Source: UBA4716 sp036310525
Lineage (GTDB): Bacteria > Bacillota > Clostridia > UBA1381
DNA length: 9,134 nucleotides
Reading direction: 5' to 3'
NCBI GenBank assembly: GCA_036310525.1
Contig: JAXJRQ010000215.1
Span: forward strand, 1-9,134
Below, piece by piece: positions 7,390 through 9,134 of this stretch (its first letter is position 1; the number at the start of each line of letters is the position of its first letter). Below the pieces are notes generated by a model. The model was not told where the DNA came from. It ran no database searches and worked only from the letters and a program-made list of their open reading frames with translations. A program made the position numbers and the translations under genes.

Positions 7390-8559
7390 TTATCTGTATT
7401 TTTCTACGAAGCGCCCGATTCTGACAAGTGCTTCTTCTATGTTTTCAATAGAATACGCATAAGAGCAACGCACAAAGCCTTCACCGCTTGACCCGAACGC
7501 ATTTCCCGGAACAACCGCCACATGCTCCTCTTGAAGAAGTCTGTTACAGAATTCTTCACTCGTCATGCCTGTGGACTTTATACACGGAAATACGTAAAAT
7601 GCACCAAGCGGTTCAAAGCACGAAAGCCCCATTGCTCTGAATCCGTCTACTATGTAACGTCTGCGGTAGTTATATTCCTGAACCATTTCAGCTACATCAT
7701 CATCGCAGCTTCTTAAAGCTTCAATTGCCGCAAACTGACTTGTTGTAGGTGATGACATAATTGCATACTGATGAACCTTTGTCATAAGCTTTATAATTCT
7801 CTCAGGTCCCATTGCATAACCAAGACGCCAGCCTGTCATAGCGAACGCCTTTGAAAAGCCGTTTACAAGAATTGTTCTTTCCTGCATGCCGTCTATTGCA
7901 GAAAAGGCAGTATGCTTTTCCTTGCCGTAGTGAAGCTCTGAATAAATTTCATCTGAAAGCACAAGTATATTAGTATCCTTAAGCACTTCGGCAATCGCCT
8001 CTAAATCCTCTTTCGACATAACGCCGCCTGTAGGATTATTCGGATACGGAAGAACAAGAGCCTTTGTTTTATCGGTTATTTTTTCCCTGAGCTGTTCGGG
8101 AAGGAGTCTGAAATTATCTTCTTCCTTTGTTTCAATCGTAACGGGGACTCCGCCTGCCATAATTGTCAGCGGACGATAACAAACAAAGCTCGGTTCAGGA
8201 ATAAGAACCTCATCGCCCGGCTTTATAACGCATCTAAAGAACGCATCAATAGCCTCACTTCCGCCGACAGTTACAAGCACTTCGTTTGTATTATAACTGA
8301 CATTATATTTTCTCTGTGTATATCTGCAGATTTCCTCACGAAGCTCTAAAAGACCTGCATTTGCAGTATAGTGCGTGCGTCCCTTTTCAAGCGAATATAT
8401 ACCTGCTTCTCTTATTGTCCACGGTGTCGTAAAATCAGGTTCACCCACGCCAAGCGAAATTACATCATCCATTTCTGCGGCAAGATCAAAGAATTTACGT
8501 ATACCCGATGGTGGCAGTGCATCAACTACCGGTGAAATCAGATTATCAAGATTTATCAT
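7390..8559 (-). CDS. PLP-dependent aminotransferase, class I/II (AlaT/PatA-like)
   Basis: A 389-residue fold-type I aminotransferase, full length for the family. Visible features: SLGVGEPDF (35-43), Y64 in THYTANAGL, the cofactor-phosphate segment VGGSEAI (98-104), NNPTG (174-178) with its substrate/cofactor Asn, SDEIYSEL (202-209) with the PLP-ring Asp203 and Tyr206, the Schiff-base lysine K237 in NGFSKAFAMTGWRLGY (233-248), and R364 in GFVRCSYA, the expected carboxylate-binding Arg. All catalytic residues are present. It transfers an amino group between an amino acid and a 2-oxo acid in the cytoplasm. Substrate is not fixed by sequence; aspartate, alanine and aromatic enzymes share these motifs. 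The coupling (ATGA overlap) with an Lrp regulator mirrors the alaR-alaT (yugG-yugH) pair of B. subtilis, so alanine/pyruvate is a reasonable guess. Its own ribosome binding site is weak (ACAGGT), consistent with translational coupling. Confidence 0.93.
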   Translation of the reverse strand: MINLDNLISPVVDALPPSGIRKFFDLAAEMDDVISLGVGEPDFTTPWTIREAGIYSLEKGRTHYTANAGLLELREEICRYTQRKYNVSYNTNEVLVTVGGSEAIDAFFRCVIKPGDEVLIPEPSFVCYRPLTIMAGGVPVTIETKEEDNFRLLPEQLREKITDKTKALVLPYPNNPTGGVMSKEDLEAIAEVLKDTNILVLSDEIYSELHYGKEKHTAFSAIDGMQERTILVNGFSKAFAMTGWRLGYAMGPERIIKLMTKVHQYAIMSSPTTSQFAAIEALRSCDDDVAEMVQEYNYRRRYIVDGFRAMGLSCFEPLGAFYVFPCIKSTGMTSEEFCNRLLQEEHVAVVPGNAFGSSGEGFVRCSYAYSIENIEEALVRIGRFVEKYR

Positions 8560-9038
8560 AATGTAATTACCTGTCTTGTATCCTTTTCATCGTCTTCGAA
8601 TACAATTCCTTCCTCTTTGTATTTTTTAAGTACGAAATGAGTTGCTGTTGATATGATTGAATCCATAGGCGCAAGCTTCTGTGCAACAAACAATGCAACC
8701 TCTTTCATGGTTTTACCTGAAACAGTAACCGCCAGATCATACGCACCCGACATCAGATACAACGACCTTACCTGGGGATATTTGAATATTCTCTCGGCAA
8801 CCTTGTCAAAGCCCTGACCTCTTTGCGGTGTAATGCGCAATTCGATAAGCGCAGTTACCTTTTCGCAGTCAGTTTTATCCCAGTTTACAATTGTTTTGTA
8901 GCCGACAATTATATTATTGCGTTCCATCTCTTCGATTTTTTCCGCAACCTCATCTATTCCTTTACCAAGCATCTGGGCTATCTTTTCAAGTGATACATTG
9001 CCCTGCTCCTTATCAAGTATCTTTAAAATATCTTCCAT
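8556..9038 (-). CDS. Lrp/AsnC-family transcriptional regulator (AlaR-like)
   Basis: A 160-residue regulator from the ATG at 9038. Residues about 1-48 form a short winged helix-turn-helix (SLEKIAQMLGKGIDEVAEKI, 16-35, then IIVGYKTIVNW), and residues about 60-140 form the RAM ligand-binding/oligomerisation domain (VTALIELRITPQRGQGFDKV; then SLYLMSGAYDLAVTVSG at 92-108). The ending ATHFVLKKYKEEGIVFEDD (132-150) is what I recall from the B. subtilis YugG/AlaR branch of the family. Such proteins bind amino acids and control nearby amino-acid genes; here the likely target is its own operon. The frame stays open upstream to a possible start near 9131, but the extra 31 residues (hydrophobic, Cys-rich, ending RTERRGK) are not part of the family, and GAGGG sits six bases before the ATG at 9038, so the shorter form is chosen. 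Confidence 0.92.
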   Translation of the reverse strand: MEDILKILDKEQGNVSLEKIAQMLGKGIDEVAEKIEEMERNNIIVGYKTIVNWDKTDCEKVTALIELRITPQRGQGFDKVAERIFKYPQVRSLYLMSGAYDLAVTVSGKTMKEVALFVAQKLAPMDSIISTATHFVLKKYKEEGIVFEDDEKDTRQVITL

Positions 9039-9134
9039 GACCTTCCCTCGCCTTTCCGTCCGCAACGCAAAAAATGCCCGGACAAACAATAATATATAAG
9101 TGTAAAATATGCATTTTTTTACCATGCACACAAC
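9039..9134 (-). promoter_or_regulatory. Leader and presumed promoter region of the operon, cut by window edge
   Basis: The AT-rich stretch before the Lrp-type gene is the natural place for the operon promoter and for self-regulation. A weak candidate on the minus strand is TTGTGT (9133-9128) with TATTTT (9109-9104) at an 18-base spacing; the match is poor and the window ends here. A short imperfect hairpin, GTCCG (9083-9079) with CGGAC (9062-9058) and inner GCA/TGC pairs, lies in the leader. The ribosome binding site GAGGG is at 9049-9045. Confidence 0.25.

Noticed and set aside
9058..9083. Leader hairpin as a riboswitch or attenuator
   Set aside because: Only 5 plus 3 base pairs with interruptions and no terminator-like T-run positioned after it; no riboswitch signature recognised.
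9039..9131. N-terminal extension of the Lrp-type regulator to a start near 9131
   Set aside because: The added 31 residues are hydrophobic and foreign to Lrp/AsnC proteins, while the ATG at 9038 has a ribosome binding site and gives the family length.

Overview
The window looks like a chromosomal segment of an anaerobic Firmicute of the class Clostridia (Ruminococcaceae/Lachnospiraceae type). This is inferred from the AT-rich sequence, the strong AGGAGG-type ribosome binding sites, a Firmicute-style Lrp regulator plus aminotransferase pair, a heterodimeric multidrug-type ABC exporter, and a TnpV-family protein of clostridial transposons. No species can be named from the sequence alone. Every credible gene is on the minus strand, so transcription runs from high to low coordinates.

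Right to left, about 9.04 to 0.48 kb looks like one long transcription unit: an Lrp/AsnC regulator (8556-9038); a class I/II PLP aminotransferase (7390-8559, overlapping the regulator by 4 nt as ATGA); two ABC exporter half-transporters (5636-7369, then 3807-5633, only 2 nt apart); a 714-residue protein whose N-terminal half resembles the GAP1-N2/GAP1-M 'GTPase-associated protein 1' family (1635-3779, 27 nt after the exporter); and a single-pass membrane protein with a low-complexity outer segment and a very acidic cytoplasmic tail (596-1585). Between the last stop codon and a clear rho-independent terminator (481-521) lies a compact inverted-repeat element (535-582).

Past the terminator is a mobile-element fragment: a tnpV-like gene (26-409) overlapping by ATGA the start of a second small gene that runs off the left edge (1-29).

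The regulator and aminotransferase resemble the alaR-alaT (yugG-yugH) pair of Bacillus subtilis and probably act in amino-acid, perhaps alanine, metabolism. The two half-transporters have complementary defects in their ATP sites and should form one heterodimeric exporter. The least explained part is the GAP1-like protein with its membrane-protein neighbour. GAP1 proteins are known from computational work on GTPase-centred conflict loci, yet no GTPase is encoded in this window, and the terminator plus mobile fragment close the unit downstream. All gaps between genes are under 200 bp.
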